Origin: Nocardioidaceae bacterium
GTDB taxonomy: Bacteria; Actinomycetota; Actinomycetes; Propionibacteriales; Nocardioidaceae
DNA length: 64,000 nt
Reading direction: 5' to 3'
NCBI GenBank assembly: GCA_020636935.1
Contig: JACJWW010000006.1
Coordinates: 39,921-103,920, forward strand
Shown here: one piece after another, positions 51,783-58,842 of the stretch
How positions within the stretch are numbered: the first letter of the stretch is position 1
Layout: the number at the start of each line of letters is the position of its first letter
Notes under the pieces: model-generated
Told to the model about the DNA's origin: nothing
The model's database searches: none
What the model saw: only the letters and a program-made list of their open reading frames with translations
Program-made: the position numbers and the translations under genes

Positions 51783-53746
51783 ACGCCACCACCACCGCCA
51801 TCACCACCTCCCTTCCAGGACTGGTTGTTCGTCACCTGGTCAACGACGGAGACCGCGTGCAGAAGGGTGATCGTCTCCTGGTCACCGAGACGATGAAATG
51901 CGAGCAGACCCATGCGGCGCCGCACGATGGCGTCGTACGGCTGCACTGTGCCCTTGGAGAGGTGATCGAAGCGGGCGCCACGGTTGCCCTCGTCGAGGAG
52001 ATCGCCCAGCCTGCGCCCCAATCGGCACGCGTTCGCGGGCCACGTCCGCTCGGACCACGCGCCGTACTCGACAAGATCTGCGGGCCAAGGGCAGACCAGT
52101 CCTTGGCACATGCGGCTCCCACTGGCACCTTCGTGGAATTTGATCTTGAGCCGACCAAGCCGGTCTTGGCCAATGCCAGCCCAGGCGATCGTCTCGTGCC
52201 CAAGACCGACGACACCCCTGTCGAGGCAGGTGTCATCGTCGGGGTGATCACCCACATTGTCGAGGGCCATCCCGATGGCGTCTCGCGGGTCTGGATCGGT
52301 GGAGATCCGTCACGCGCCATGGGCGCGGTCTCTGAGGCGGAATGCCGCAGGATCATCGCCGCTTTCGACCTTGCCGAAGAACTACAGGTGCCGGTTGAGT
52401 GGGTCGCCCTTTCGGCAGGAGCCCGGATCGCCTGGGACTCCGGCACCGAAAACATGGACTGGTGCGCGGCAGTCGTGGCGCGCATCGTGCATTTCACCCA
52501 ACGCGGTGGCCAGGTGGTCATCATCGTCAATGGCATCAACGTGGGTGCCCAGTCCTACTGGAATGCCGAAGCCACGATGCTCGGTCACCACAAGGGCATG
52601 TTGATCATGCTCAAGGATCAAGCGATGGTGCTCACCGGCAAGGGTGCGCTCGCCCTCAGCGGCGGCGGCACCTTCGCCACCGACACCGCCATCGGCGGCT
52701 ATGCCGAGATCATGGGACCCAATGGCCAGGCTCACCATCAGGCCGACAATATCGTCGACGCCTATCGCATGGTCTTCGCGCACCACACCCTGTGCACGCG
52801 GCGTCACGACCAGAGCGCGGCCACGGTCACCAGCCACGACTCGATCGATCGCGACCTGACCGTTGACCCCTACAACGAGCCTGAGCCATTCGAGACGATC
52901 GGCGAGATCCTGCATGCCGAGACCCACTCTGATCGCAAGCAAGCCTTCGCGATCCGCCCGGTGCTCGATGCCTTGGTCGACCGTGATGCACCAGTGCTCG
53001 AGCGTTGGACAGACATGACCGACGGCGATGGTGCTGTGGTCTGGGACAGTCGGATCGGAGGCATCCCCACCACAGTGATCGGCATCGAGTCACGCCCCTA
53101 TCAGGCCTCATCTGGCCGGTGGCTGACCGGTGGCGTCTTGCACCCTGAGGGCTCACGCAAGGTGGCGAAGGCTCTCAACGCTGCCTCCGGCAACCGTCCG
53201 GCAGTGGTGATGGCCAATCTCGCGGGGTTCGACGGATCAGCTCGGTCGATGCGCGGACGCCAACTGGAGTTTGGCGCCGAGATCGCCCGCGCAGTGACCA
53301 ACTTCGATGGCCCCCTGGTCGTGGTGGTGCTCGGACGCTTCCACGGTGGTGCCTATGTGGTGTTCAGCAAGGCACTCAACCCCAATGTCACGATCTTGGC
53401 ACTCGAGGGCACCTATGTGTCGGTCATCGGCGGCGACGCGGCTGCTGGGGTGGTGTTCGCCAGCGAACTCAAGCGTCGCATCACCGCTCGCCTGGAGGCT
53501 GAGCCTGATGCCGACCGCGACTTGGTGCATCGTCAGGAGCGCGACCAACTTGCCCGCAAGTTCGATCAGATCCATGACGTACGACGAGCAGCCGAGGTCG
53601 GCTCGATCGACGAGGTGATCGCGCCGGCCCAGATCCGTCCGGCCGTGGCCAAGATCATCGGAGCACGCAAGTCCGAAGCTGACCGGGAAGTCAGCAAGTT
53701 GACCCTTGCCGATGTGTTGGCTGGCGCTGCTCAGCTCAACTCCTGA
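51779..53746 (+). CDS. biotinyl-carboxyltransferase fusion, acyl-CoA carboxylase subunit
   Basis: This 655-aa protein has an N-terminal biotinyl domain (residues 1-75; biotin site TETMKCEQ, Lys40, with Cys where Met is usual), a short linker, and a carboxyltransferase of about 550 residues. CT features are ALSAGARIAWDSG, GYAEIMGPNGQAHHQADN, RIGGIPTTVIGIESRP, HPEGSRKVAKALNAA, VVMANLAGFDGSARSM and GRFHGGAYVVFSKALNP. Several resemble the CT half of eukaryotic-type multidomain acetyl-CoA carboxylases. It should transfer CO2 from biotin to acetyl-CoA, working with the accA-type subunit upstream. The last gene of the fas-acpS chain, it overlaps acpS by 4 bp. Confidence 0.85.
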   Translation: MNATTTAITTSLPGLVVRHLVNDGDRVQKGDRLLVTETMKCEQTHAAPHDGVVRLHCALGEVIEAGATVALVEEIAQPAPQSARVRGPRPLGPRAVLDKICGPRADQSLAHAAPTGTFVEFDLEPTKPVLANASPGDRLVPKTDDTPVEAGVIVGVITHIVEGHPDGVSRVWIGGDPSRAMGAVSEAECRRIIAAFDLAEELQVPVEWVALSAGARIAWDSGTENMDWCAAVVARIVHFTQRGGQVVIIVNGINVGAQSYWNAEATMLGHHKGMLIMLKDQAMVLTGKGALALSGGGTFATDTAIGGYAEIMGPNGQAHHQADNIVDAYRMVFAHHTLCTRRHDQSAATVTSHDSIDRDLTVDPYNEPEPFETIGEILHAETHSDRKQAFAIRPVLDALVDRDAPVLERWTDMTDGDGAVVWDSRIGGIPTTVIGIESRPYQASSGRWLTGGVLHPEGSRKVAKALNAASGNRPAVVMANLAGFDGSARSMRGRQLEFGAEIARAVTNFDGPLVVVVLGRFHGGAYVVFSKALNPNVTILALEGTYVSVIGGDAAAGVVFASELKRRITARLEAEPDADRDLVHRQERDQLARKFDQIHDVRRAAEVGSIDEVIAPAQIRPAVAKIIGARKSEADREVSKLTLADVLAGAAQLNS

Positions 53747-53750
53747 GCTC

Positions 53751-53789
53751 GAGGCACCCTTACCTTGCTACTCTCCGGCGGTGGCCCGA
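53751..53789 (-). repeat. left copy of a diverged 39-bp direct repeat (tetR 3'-end remnant)
   Basis: This segment aligns without gaps to 54562-54600 at 30 of 39 positions. On the minus strand it reads R-A-T-A-G-E-stop (stop at 53770-53768), against R-A-T-G-G-E-stop at the end of the intact tetR at 54579. It directly abuts the left end of the 392-bp element and lies five bases after the stop of the carboxyltransferase gene. It looks like a leftover or duplicated 3' end of a tetR gene. Confidence 0.65.
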
Positions 53790-54181
53790 CCTGAGTTGGG
53801 TCATTCGGCTTAGTGCCTTCAGAGGGGCTCTCCGCGATCGGCCAGAAGCGGTGTCAGCGCAGGTCACGGACTGGTTGTCGATGGACACCTCGGTTGTGGA
53901 CAGCGCTTGTGCCCGGCAAGCTCCACGGCCCGCAAGCGCCGAGATCACGCATCGGTGCGCTCGTCAATGACGACATGCTGTCTATCGATTGCCCGAGGAC
54001 ATGCTCAGCGCCGCCCAGAGGGCGGACGGGACGACCAAGCACCCTTCTAGCGTGCCGAGAGAGCCTCCTCGCGGTACGTGTCAGCCGAATTTAGTGCCTT
54101 GCTGAGGCACTTTGCGAGGCCATCTCCGCAGTGTCAGTGAGATGTTGGGCCAAGAATTGCCGGCGACTGACCCAAGTTAGG
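53790..54181. mobile_element. 392-bp MITE-like element with 14-bp terminal inverted repeats
   Basis: The left end CCTGAGTTGGGTCA (53790-53803) and the reverse complement of the right end (54168-54181, CCTAACTTGGGTCA) match at 12 of 14 bases. No convincing ORF is present. Internal hairpins include CCGCCC-aga-GGGCGG (54011-54025) and AGTGCCT-tgctg-AGGCACT (54093-54111). The first 77 bp and last 49 bp match the 122-bp element nearby at 71/77 and 46/49. No clear short target duplication was found. No transposase is in the window, so it would be non-autonomous. Confidence 0.6.
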
Positions 54182-54305
54182 TGCTGTGGGTCGTGATCAT
54201 CGGCCGAGCTACGACCAGCAGCGACCAGACGTCTTCACGCAAGCGCTTGGGGCCGCAAAACGGACGCTCGACCCTGCTTTGATCCTCAATCCGGGAGTCT
54301 TGCTG

Positions 54306-54355
54306 GAGTTGCGGTAAAAAGTGGTCGCCATAGCGACCACTTTTTACCGCAACTC
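54306..54355. terminator. perfect 23-bp-arm palindrome, likely bidirectional terminator
   Basis: Arms 54306-54328 and 54333-54355 are perfect reverse complements around a 4-nt loop, CATA. On each strand the inner stem GTGGTCGC/GCGACCAC is followed at once by TTTTT, the form of an intrinsic terminator, so it could stop both the fas-acpS-carboxyltransferase message and the tetR message. The pairing continues 15 bp outside the inner stem. The remaining bases of the 54182-54440 spacer show no gene. Confidence 0.7.
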
Positions 54356-54440
54356 TCCGATAGACACTCCCCTGACGGCACAATGAGCCCCCTGCAGAAC
54401 CCACTATTCGACGTCTCCTTCCACGCAGGGCCCACTCAGG

Positions 54441-54562
54441 CCTGAGTTGGGTCATTCGGCTTAGTGCCTTCAGCAGGGCTCTCCGCGGTCGACCAGAAGC
54501 GGTATCTGCGCAGGTCAGTGAGATGTTGGGCCAAGAATCGCCCGCGACTGACCCAAGTCAGG
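54441..54562. mobile_element. 122-bp deletion derivative of the 392-bp element
   Basis: The ends CCTGAGTTGGGTCA (54441-54454) and TGACCCAAGTCAGG (54549-54562) are inverted repeats matching at 13 of 14 bases. Its left 77 bp and right 49 bp correspond to the two ends of the 392-bp element and share a single GTCA at the junction (54514-54517). This is exactly what deletion between two GTCA copies of a longer parent would leave. Flanking AGG on both sides could be a 3-bp target duplication, but this is weak. Confidence 0.6.
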
Positions 54563-54600
54563 AGGCAACCTTCAGTTGCTATTCGCCACCGGTGGCACGA
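54562..54600 (-). repeat. right copy of the 39-bp direct repeat (inside the tetR 3' end)
   Basis: This copy includes the stop codon and last codons of the intact tetR gene plus its first untranslated bases. It pairs with 53751-53789 at 30/39 positions. The two copies bracket the whole 772-bp block containing both elements and the palindrome, in the manner of attL/attR or an old target duplication. Confidence 0.6.
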
Positions 54601-55235
54601 CGATCGGCAGCCTCGTGCTCGGCGACGTGGAGATAGCCGATCACCAGTCGTTTGAGCTCTTCGATCGCCTGTGGATGGGACTGCCCATCGCGGATCGAGA
54701 AGTTGAGCATCGAATAGGACACGTGCACGAGGACTTCGGCCACGACCTCACGGTCGGCCATTGGTGAACCAGGAGTCAGTGGGGCGAGCAATCGGGTGAC
54801 ATCACTGGCGAGCTCGCGCTCATGTTGGGCCGCGATCACTCGAGTGGTGGGCGTCGCCTGCATCGCCAGCCAAACCACTCGCCTGGAGGGATCGGTGCGC
54901 CAGGCCACGGCGAGATGATCAAGCATCTTCTCAAGCAATTGCGCCCAGTCGAGGGAGGGGATCTCCGCGGCGAAGCTCTCCAACTCCTTGCGGATGTTGG
55001 CGGTGTCAATCCGGTCGAGCTCGCAGACGATCGCATATTTGTTGCCGAAGAATTGGTAGAGGGATCCGATCGGAACACCCGCGCGAAGGGCCACCTGATC
55101 TGCGGTGAAGGCTTCAAAACCCACCTCGACCAACAGGGCGCGCGCAGCCCTGAGGATCTCGTCGAATCGACGTCTACTCCGCTCCTGGGCCGGCCTGCGC
55201 CGGGGCAGGAGTTCGGCGATCTCAGCCTCTCCCAT
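54579..55235 (-). CDS. TetR-family transcriptional regulator
   Basis: This 218-aa regulator has a TetR helix-turn-helix (FTADQVALRAGVPIGSLYQFFGNKYAIV) preceded by a basic N-terminus (RRRPAQERSRRRFDEILRAAR), and a helical effector domain. It starts at ATG 55235, nine bases after the esterase stop on the same strand, and so probably belongs to the secreted-hydrolase/esterase/tetR operon and controls it. Its last codons are duplicated at 53768-53788, and MITE-like sequence lies just beyond its stop. Confidence 0.9.
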   Translation of the reverse strand: MGEAEIAELLPRRRPAQERSRRRFDEILRAARALLVEVGFEAFTADQVALRAGVPIGSLYQFFGNKYAIVCELDRIDTANIRKELESFAAEIPSLDWAQLLEKMLDHLAVAWRTDPSRRVVWLAMQATPTTRVIAAQHERELASDVTRLLAPLTPGSPMADREVVAEVLVHVSYSMLNFSIRDGQSHPQAIEELKRLVIGYLHVAEHEAADRRATGGE

Positions 55236-55244
55236 GGCTCAAGG

Positions 55245-56258
55245 CTAGTCGACGCTGCTGATCGCTTGACCCTGGTCGAAGATGGTTTGCAAGATCTGCA
55301 GGATCTCGGCACGGAAGGCCTTCATCTGCGGCGCATCAGGGCGCGCGGCATCGGCACCGTGGTACATCCCCTGCTCTTCTCGGGTAAGGCAGGTGACTCC
55401 GCTGGCTCGCAATCGGTCTGCGTAGTCAAGTGCCTCCTCATGGAAGAGGTCGAGGTCACCGATCCCGATCCATGCTGGTGCCAGACCAGAGAGGTCTTTG
55501 CGTCTGGCCGGCACCGCATAGGCGCGCTCCTCTGGCTCGCCCGCGGGATGACCAAGATAGGACTTCCAGGCATATCGATTGGATGCCGCAGACCAGGTGA
55601 GCGAGGGCAGATCGCGGCGCAGCGCACTACGGTCATCGAGCATTGGATAGACCAGCAACTGGAAGGCCAGCTCCAGTCCTTCGTCGTGCGCGCGTTGGGC
55701 CACGGCTGCGGCCAAGCCAGCTCCCGCACTCGAGCCTGCCACGACGATGCGATCCGGGTTGATCCCCAACTCATGAGCATGAGCATGAATCCACAGCAAG
55801 GCATCGAAACAGTCATCAAATCCCGCAGGGAAGGGGTGTTCAGGCGCCAATCGATAGTCGACGTTGACCACGAACAGGCCCAAGTCAGCCGCAAGTTGGC
55901 TGCAGAAGTCATGAGATGCCGGTGCGCTGCCACTGATGAAGCCGCCCCCATGCAACCAGATCAAGGCTCCGCTCGCGTCAGAGCGAGAAGGGTGCTCATA
56001 GGTCCACAAGGTGGCATCGGTGCCGGGCAGGGTCACTGCCTGGCAGGTGACTCCATCGATCACCTCGCTGGCGCCTTGGCGTCTGGCCCGAACCTGCTCC
56101 AGAACCACGCGATTGGTGATTGGCATCGGCACGTGGAGCCCGGCCCGACGCATTTGCTGTGGCACTTGGCCGATCAGTTGGCGGCGCCGGCGCAATCTCG
56201 CCGCCCCGGCTCCAGCGAGCGCCGTAGCGCCTGCCAGACCGAGGGCTCTACCCGCCAC
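55245..56258 (-). CDS. alpha/beta-hydrolase of the hormone-sensitive-lipase family
   Basis: This 337-aa esterase has the HSL-family oxyanion motif LIWLHGGGFISGS, the VNVDYRLAPEHPFPAG stretch, the nucleophile in VAGSSAGAGLAAAVA, Asp in GIGDLDLFHEEA and His in MYHGAD. The N-terminus (ALGLAGATALAGAGAARLRRRRQ) is hydrophobic then basic, possibly a membrane anchor. The start is a GTG at 56258 that shares its G with the preceding gene's TAG, so the two hydrolases are translationally coupled. It probably cleaves short acyl esters; the substrate is unknown. Confidence 0.88.
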   Translation of the reverse strand: MAGRALGLAGATALAGAGAARLRRRRQLIGQVPQQMRRAGLHVPMPITNRVVLEQVRARRQGASEVIDGVTCQAVTLPGTDATLWTYEHPSRSDASGALIWLHGGGFISGSAPASHDFCSQLAADLGLFVVNVDYRLAPEHPFPAGFDDCFDALLWIHAHAHELGINPDRIVVAGSSAGAGLAAAVAQRAHDEGLELAFQLLVYPMLDDRSALRRDLPSLTWSAASNRYAWKSYLGHPAGEPEERAYAVPARRKDLSGLAPAWIGIGDLDLFHEEALDYADRLRASGVTCLTREEQGMYHGADAARPDAPQMKAFRAEILQILQTIFDQGQAISSVD

Positions 56259-57241
56259 TAGGGAAGCTCGGCGGTGATGTCGCGCAACCAGTCAGCCGTG
56301 CTGCCGCCAAATCCGACGTGCGATCCTGGCTCGGTGTAGAGCGGCAGGTTGCCGCCACGCATCGCTTGCCATGCTGGAAAGGCCAAGTCGTCATTGACGG
56401 TCTCGTCCTGACTGGCGGCGTAATAGACCACCTTGTTGAGACCAGCAAGTGAGCCATTGGCCAACGGCTTGTAGTTGGCGTTGTAGAGGATCTGGTCTGC
56501 CTGATAGTTGGTGCCCCACTCAGCGCGCATCTTCAACGGGATCAGGATCGCCCGCCAAAACGGATCTTCCATGTACGTCGTGTCGCCCAGGAAGCGGGCA
56601 AAGGAGGCTACCGTCCCCAAGGTCTGATTTGACGCACTCAAGGTGTTGTTGCCTGCTGGTGAGCAGCCCAGGAGCAGGTCAATCCGAGCCTGGTCCGCTG
56701 CTGGAAGTTGGGTGAGCACCTGACTTGCAAGTGGGCCTCCCGTTGAGGAGCCGAACACGACCACCTGGTCGTAATCAGCAAGCAGGGCAACGATCTTGGC
56801 CTTGACGCTGTTGATCACCGTGGCGACATCGAAGCGTTTGCCGAGGTAGCTGGCGATCACGATCTTGTCGACTTCTGCGCCAATCCCGTCGGTCAGGGGC
56901 GCGAACTGGGTGTCGATCGCGACCGCTCCGGGCAGCCCCAAGAAGGCCACCGTGTCACCGCCTCCAGGTCGCTCGCCGTCGACTTCGGTGTACTTCACCC
57001 AACTACTCGACTGGGCACCCGGAGCCTGGCCACACAGATTCTTCATGTACGACGGATCATTGCCCGAGACATAACTGGCGGCCCCGAAGTAGATCAGGAA
57101 TGGGTTTGGTGGCGCGGGCACGGCTTGGGTGGGCGGGCAGGCCCAATCGACCGTGGCAGCGGAGGCCGTAGTAGTCGGCGCCAAAATCGTGGCGATGGCG
57201 GCAATGAAGACAGCGGTGGCAGCAAGGATCCGATTGCGCAT
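56258..57241 (-). CDS. secreted alpha/beta-hydrolase-like protein
   Basis: This 327-aa protein starts with a clear Sec signal peptide (AIATILAPTTTASAA, cleavage near residue 29). A serine-hydrolase pattern follows: VVVFGSSTGGPLASQ as nucleophile elbow, SQDETVNDD as possible acid and PGSHVGFGG as His. Two Cys at WACPP and NLCGQ could form a disulfide. It is reminiscent of PE-PPE/cutinase-like secreted hydrolases of mycolata, but I cannot place it in a named family. The ATG at 57241 follows GGGGGAGGA. It heads the operon with the HSL esterase and tetR, so a surface lipid or polyester substrate is a reasonable guess. Confidence 0.72.
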   Translation of the reverse strand: MRNRILAATAVFIAAIATILAPTTTASAATVDWACPPTQAVPAPPNPFLIYFGAASYVSGNDPSYMKNLCGQAPGAQSSSWVKYTEVDGERPGGGDTVAFLGLPGAVAIDTQFAPLTDGIGAEVDKIVIASYLGKRFDVATVINSVKAKIVALLADYDQVVVFGSSTGGPLASQVLTQLPAADQARIDLLLGCSPAGNNTLSASNQTLGTVASFARFLGDTTYMEDPFWRAILIPLKMRAEWGTNYQADQILYNANYKPLANGSLAGLNKVVYYAASQDETVNDDLAFPAWQAMRGGNLPLYTEPGSHVGFGGSTADWLRDITAELP

Positions 57242-57358
57242 TGGCTGAGTCCTCCCCCTTGGATCATCGGATGGTCGGGAGTGGAGCCTAAACCGGCACT
57301 CGGATCAGGTCTAGGAACTCGAATTTGCAAGTGGCCGATTGGTCTAGCCCACAGACAA

Positions 57359-58837
57359 TCAGTGCCTAATCAAGATCTTCCCACGCCGCACCGTGATCTG
57401 TCCGTGTTCGAAGACCAAGGTGGCCACCGGCCTGATCCTGAGGCTGGCAGAGGTCGGGAAGCCAAGCTTGCCACTCGGCCCGCCGGCCCGCAGATAGGCC
57501 CGCAAGCCCTTGCCGCGCACCCGCACGGCCCCGGTCGCGGGAGACCAGTACACCCGCCCCTTGGTGTAGACCCGAAATCCGCCCTTGCCGACGGCCCGCA
57601 CCGGACCCCGTGCTCGGCCCAGCACCTTGCGTCCACCCAGAGTGCGATAGCCAGCCTGCACCTGTTGCGTCAGCGAGTCCATAGATGCAGCACCACCGAT
57701 TGTGAACCAGTCAGAGCGCAGGCCCAGGCGTGAACGCATGGTCGAGCCGGTGGTGGACACGGACCCGCGGGTGCCGGTGACCTTCACCTTTGCGGCCCTG
57801 CCTCCCCACTCACCTCCGCCACTTCGGGTCAATACAGTCACCTGCGTGACCGCACCTATCCCTGGGAAAGCCTTGCCAATGACTGCGGCGGACACCGTCT
57901 TGGTCCATGAGTGCATCGGATTGCCGGAGAAGCCGTCGTAGGGGTCTGCTTGTGCGGGCAGATAGGCAACGCCGCCGTAGACGGTGTGCCCACCGCTGCT
58001 GCTGGAGTACTGCGTCAGGGCTGGCGACCCACCATGTGTGCGAATCTGCCCGCTGGTGGCCGCGATCGCGTTGTTCGTGGCTGCGACTTCAGCCGCCTGC
58101 CCGCCGTACACCTGGCATGAGGTCGTGTCGCAGGTGTCGTAGCTGCGGCTGGCGTTGAGTTGGCGAAGTCGCACGACATAGGTGCGCGCTGCAATCGCTT
58201 GGCTCTGCAGTGCTGCAGCCTTCCAACTGGCGGGCATCTCTTTGGCCACCACACCCTGCAGATAGGTCTCCAGGCCAAGCACGTTGACGGTGTCTCCGCC
58301 GACCTGACGCAAGGCACCTCGATAGTGCCGATCACCACTCGATGTGCGCAAGGTGAGTGGGCCGACTGCCTCCAACTCCGCCACGCCCGGGCGGGTGGCC
58401 CACGACGACCACGCCCTGGCATTGCTCGACATCTCGACCACTGTGTTGGCGCCGACTGCTCGCAGTCTCCACCAGCCAGCGGCAGGCAGCGTGGTGGCCG
58501 CACCGCCACTGAGCCACCGCAACTGCATGCCGGGGGCATGCGCCACGATTGTGTCGCCGTCTGTGTCGGCGCTGAGCTGCACCCGGATCTGGCCAGCAGC
58601 CTGCGCCTGCTTCGTGCCTGGATAGTAGAAGTCGAGGATCTGGCGAGCGTTGAGCCCACGCAGGGCCGCACCTTGGGCGCCGTACTGGCTCATCCCACGA
58701 CCATGGCCGTATCCGTGGCCGGTGAAGGTGAAACTCGTTTCGGCTGCCTGTGCTTGGCCAGGCACCAGCACGGCAGTCGCCAAAGCGGCTGCCATTGCAA
58801 CCACGAGCACTTGCGCCTTCTTCAGCACCGAGCCCAT
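57359..58837 (-). CDS. secreted SpoIID/LytB-domain protein with an LGFP-type repeat
   Basis: This 492-aa protein has a Sec signal peptide (VLVVAMAAALATAVLVPGQAQA). The SpoIID/LytB domain follows: FTFTGHGYGHGRGMSQYGAQG, then GLETYLQGVVAKEMPASWKAAALQSQAIAARTY split by short spacers. This domain is a peptidoglycan lytic transglycosylase in spore formers. A pair of Cys (DTCDTTSCQVYGG) is also typical. The C-terminal ~100 residues hold wall-binding LGFP-like repeats (KLGFPTSAS). It probably remodels the cell wall. It starts 5 bp after the LpdA-like stop, so the two may be co-transcribed. Confidence 0.88.
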   Translation of the reverse strand: MGSVLKKAQVLVVAMAAALATAVLVPGQAQAAETSFTFTGHGYGHGRGMSQYGAQGAALRGLNARQILDFYYPGTKQAQAAGQIRVQLSADTDGDTIVAHAPGMQLRWLSGGAATTLPAAGWWRLRAVGANTVVEMSSNARAWSSWATRPGVAELEAVGPLTLRTSSGDRHYRGALRQVGGDTVNVLGLETYLQGVVAKEMPASWKAAALQSQAIAARTYVVRLRQLNASRSYDTCDTTSCQVYGGQAAEVAATNNAIAATSGQIRTHGGSPALTQYSSSSGGHTVYGGVAYLPAQADPYDGFSGNPMHSWTKTVSAAVIGKAFPGIGAVTQVTVLTRSGGGEWGGRAAKVKVTGTRGSVSTTGSTMRSRLGLRSDWFTIGGAASMDSLTQQVQAGYRTLGGRKVLGRARGPVRAVGKGGFRVYTKGRVYWSPATGAVRVRGKGLRAYLRAGGPSGKLGFPTSASLRIRPVATLVFEHGQITVRRGKILIRH

Positions 58838-58842
58838 ATGCG

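Noticed and set aside
53813..54094. 93-codon ORF inside the 392-bp element as a possible transposase fragment
   Set aside because: The translation shows no DDE or HUH motif and no similarity I recognise; the shorter element lacks it, so it is not needed for the element's structure.
54822..56261. 479-codon plus-strand ORF opposite the tetR and esterase genes
   Set aside because: It lies antisense to two well-supported genes, has no recognisable domain, and its composition mirrors third-position GC of the real genes.
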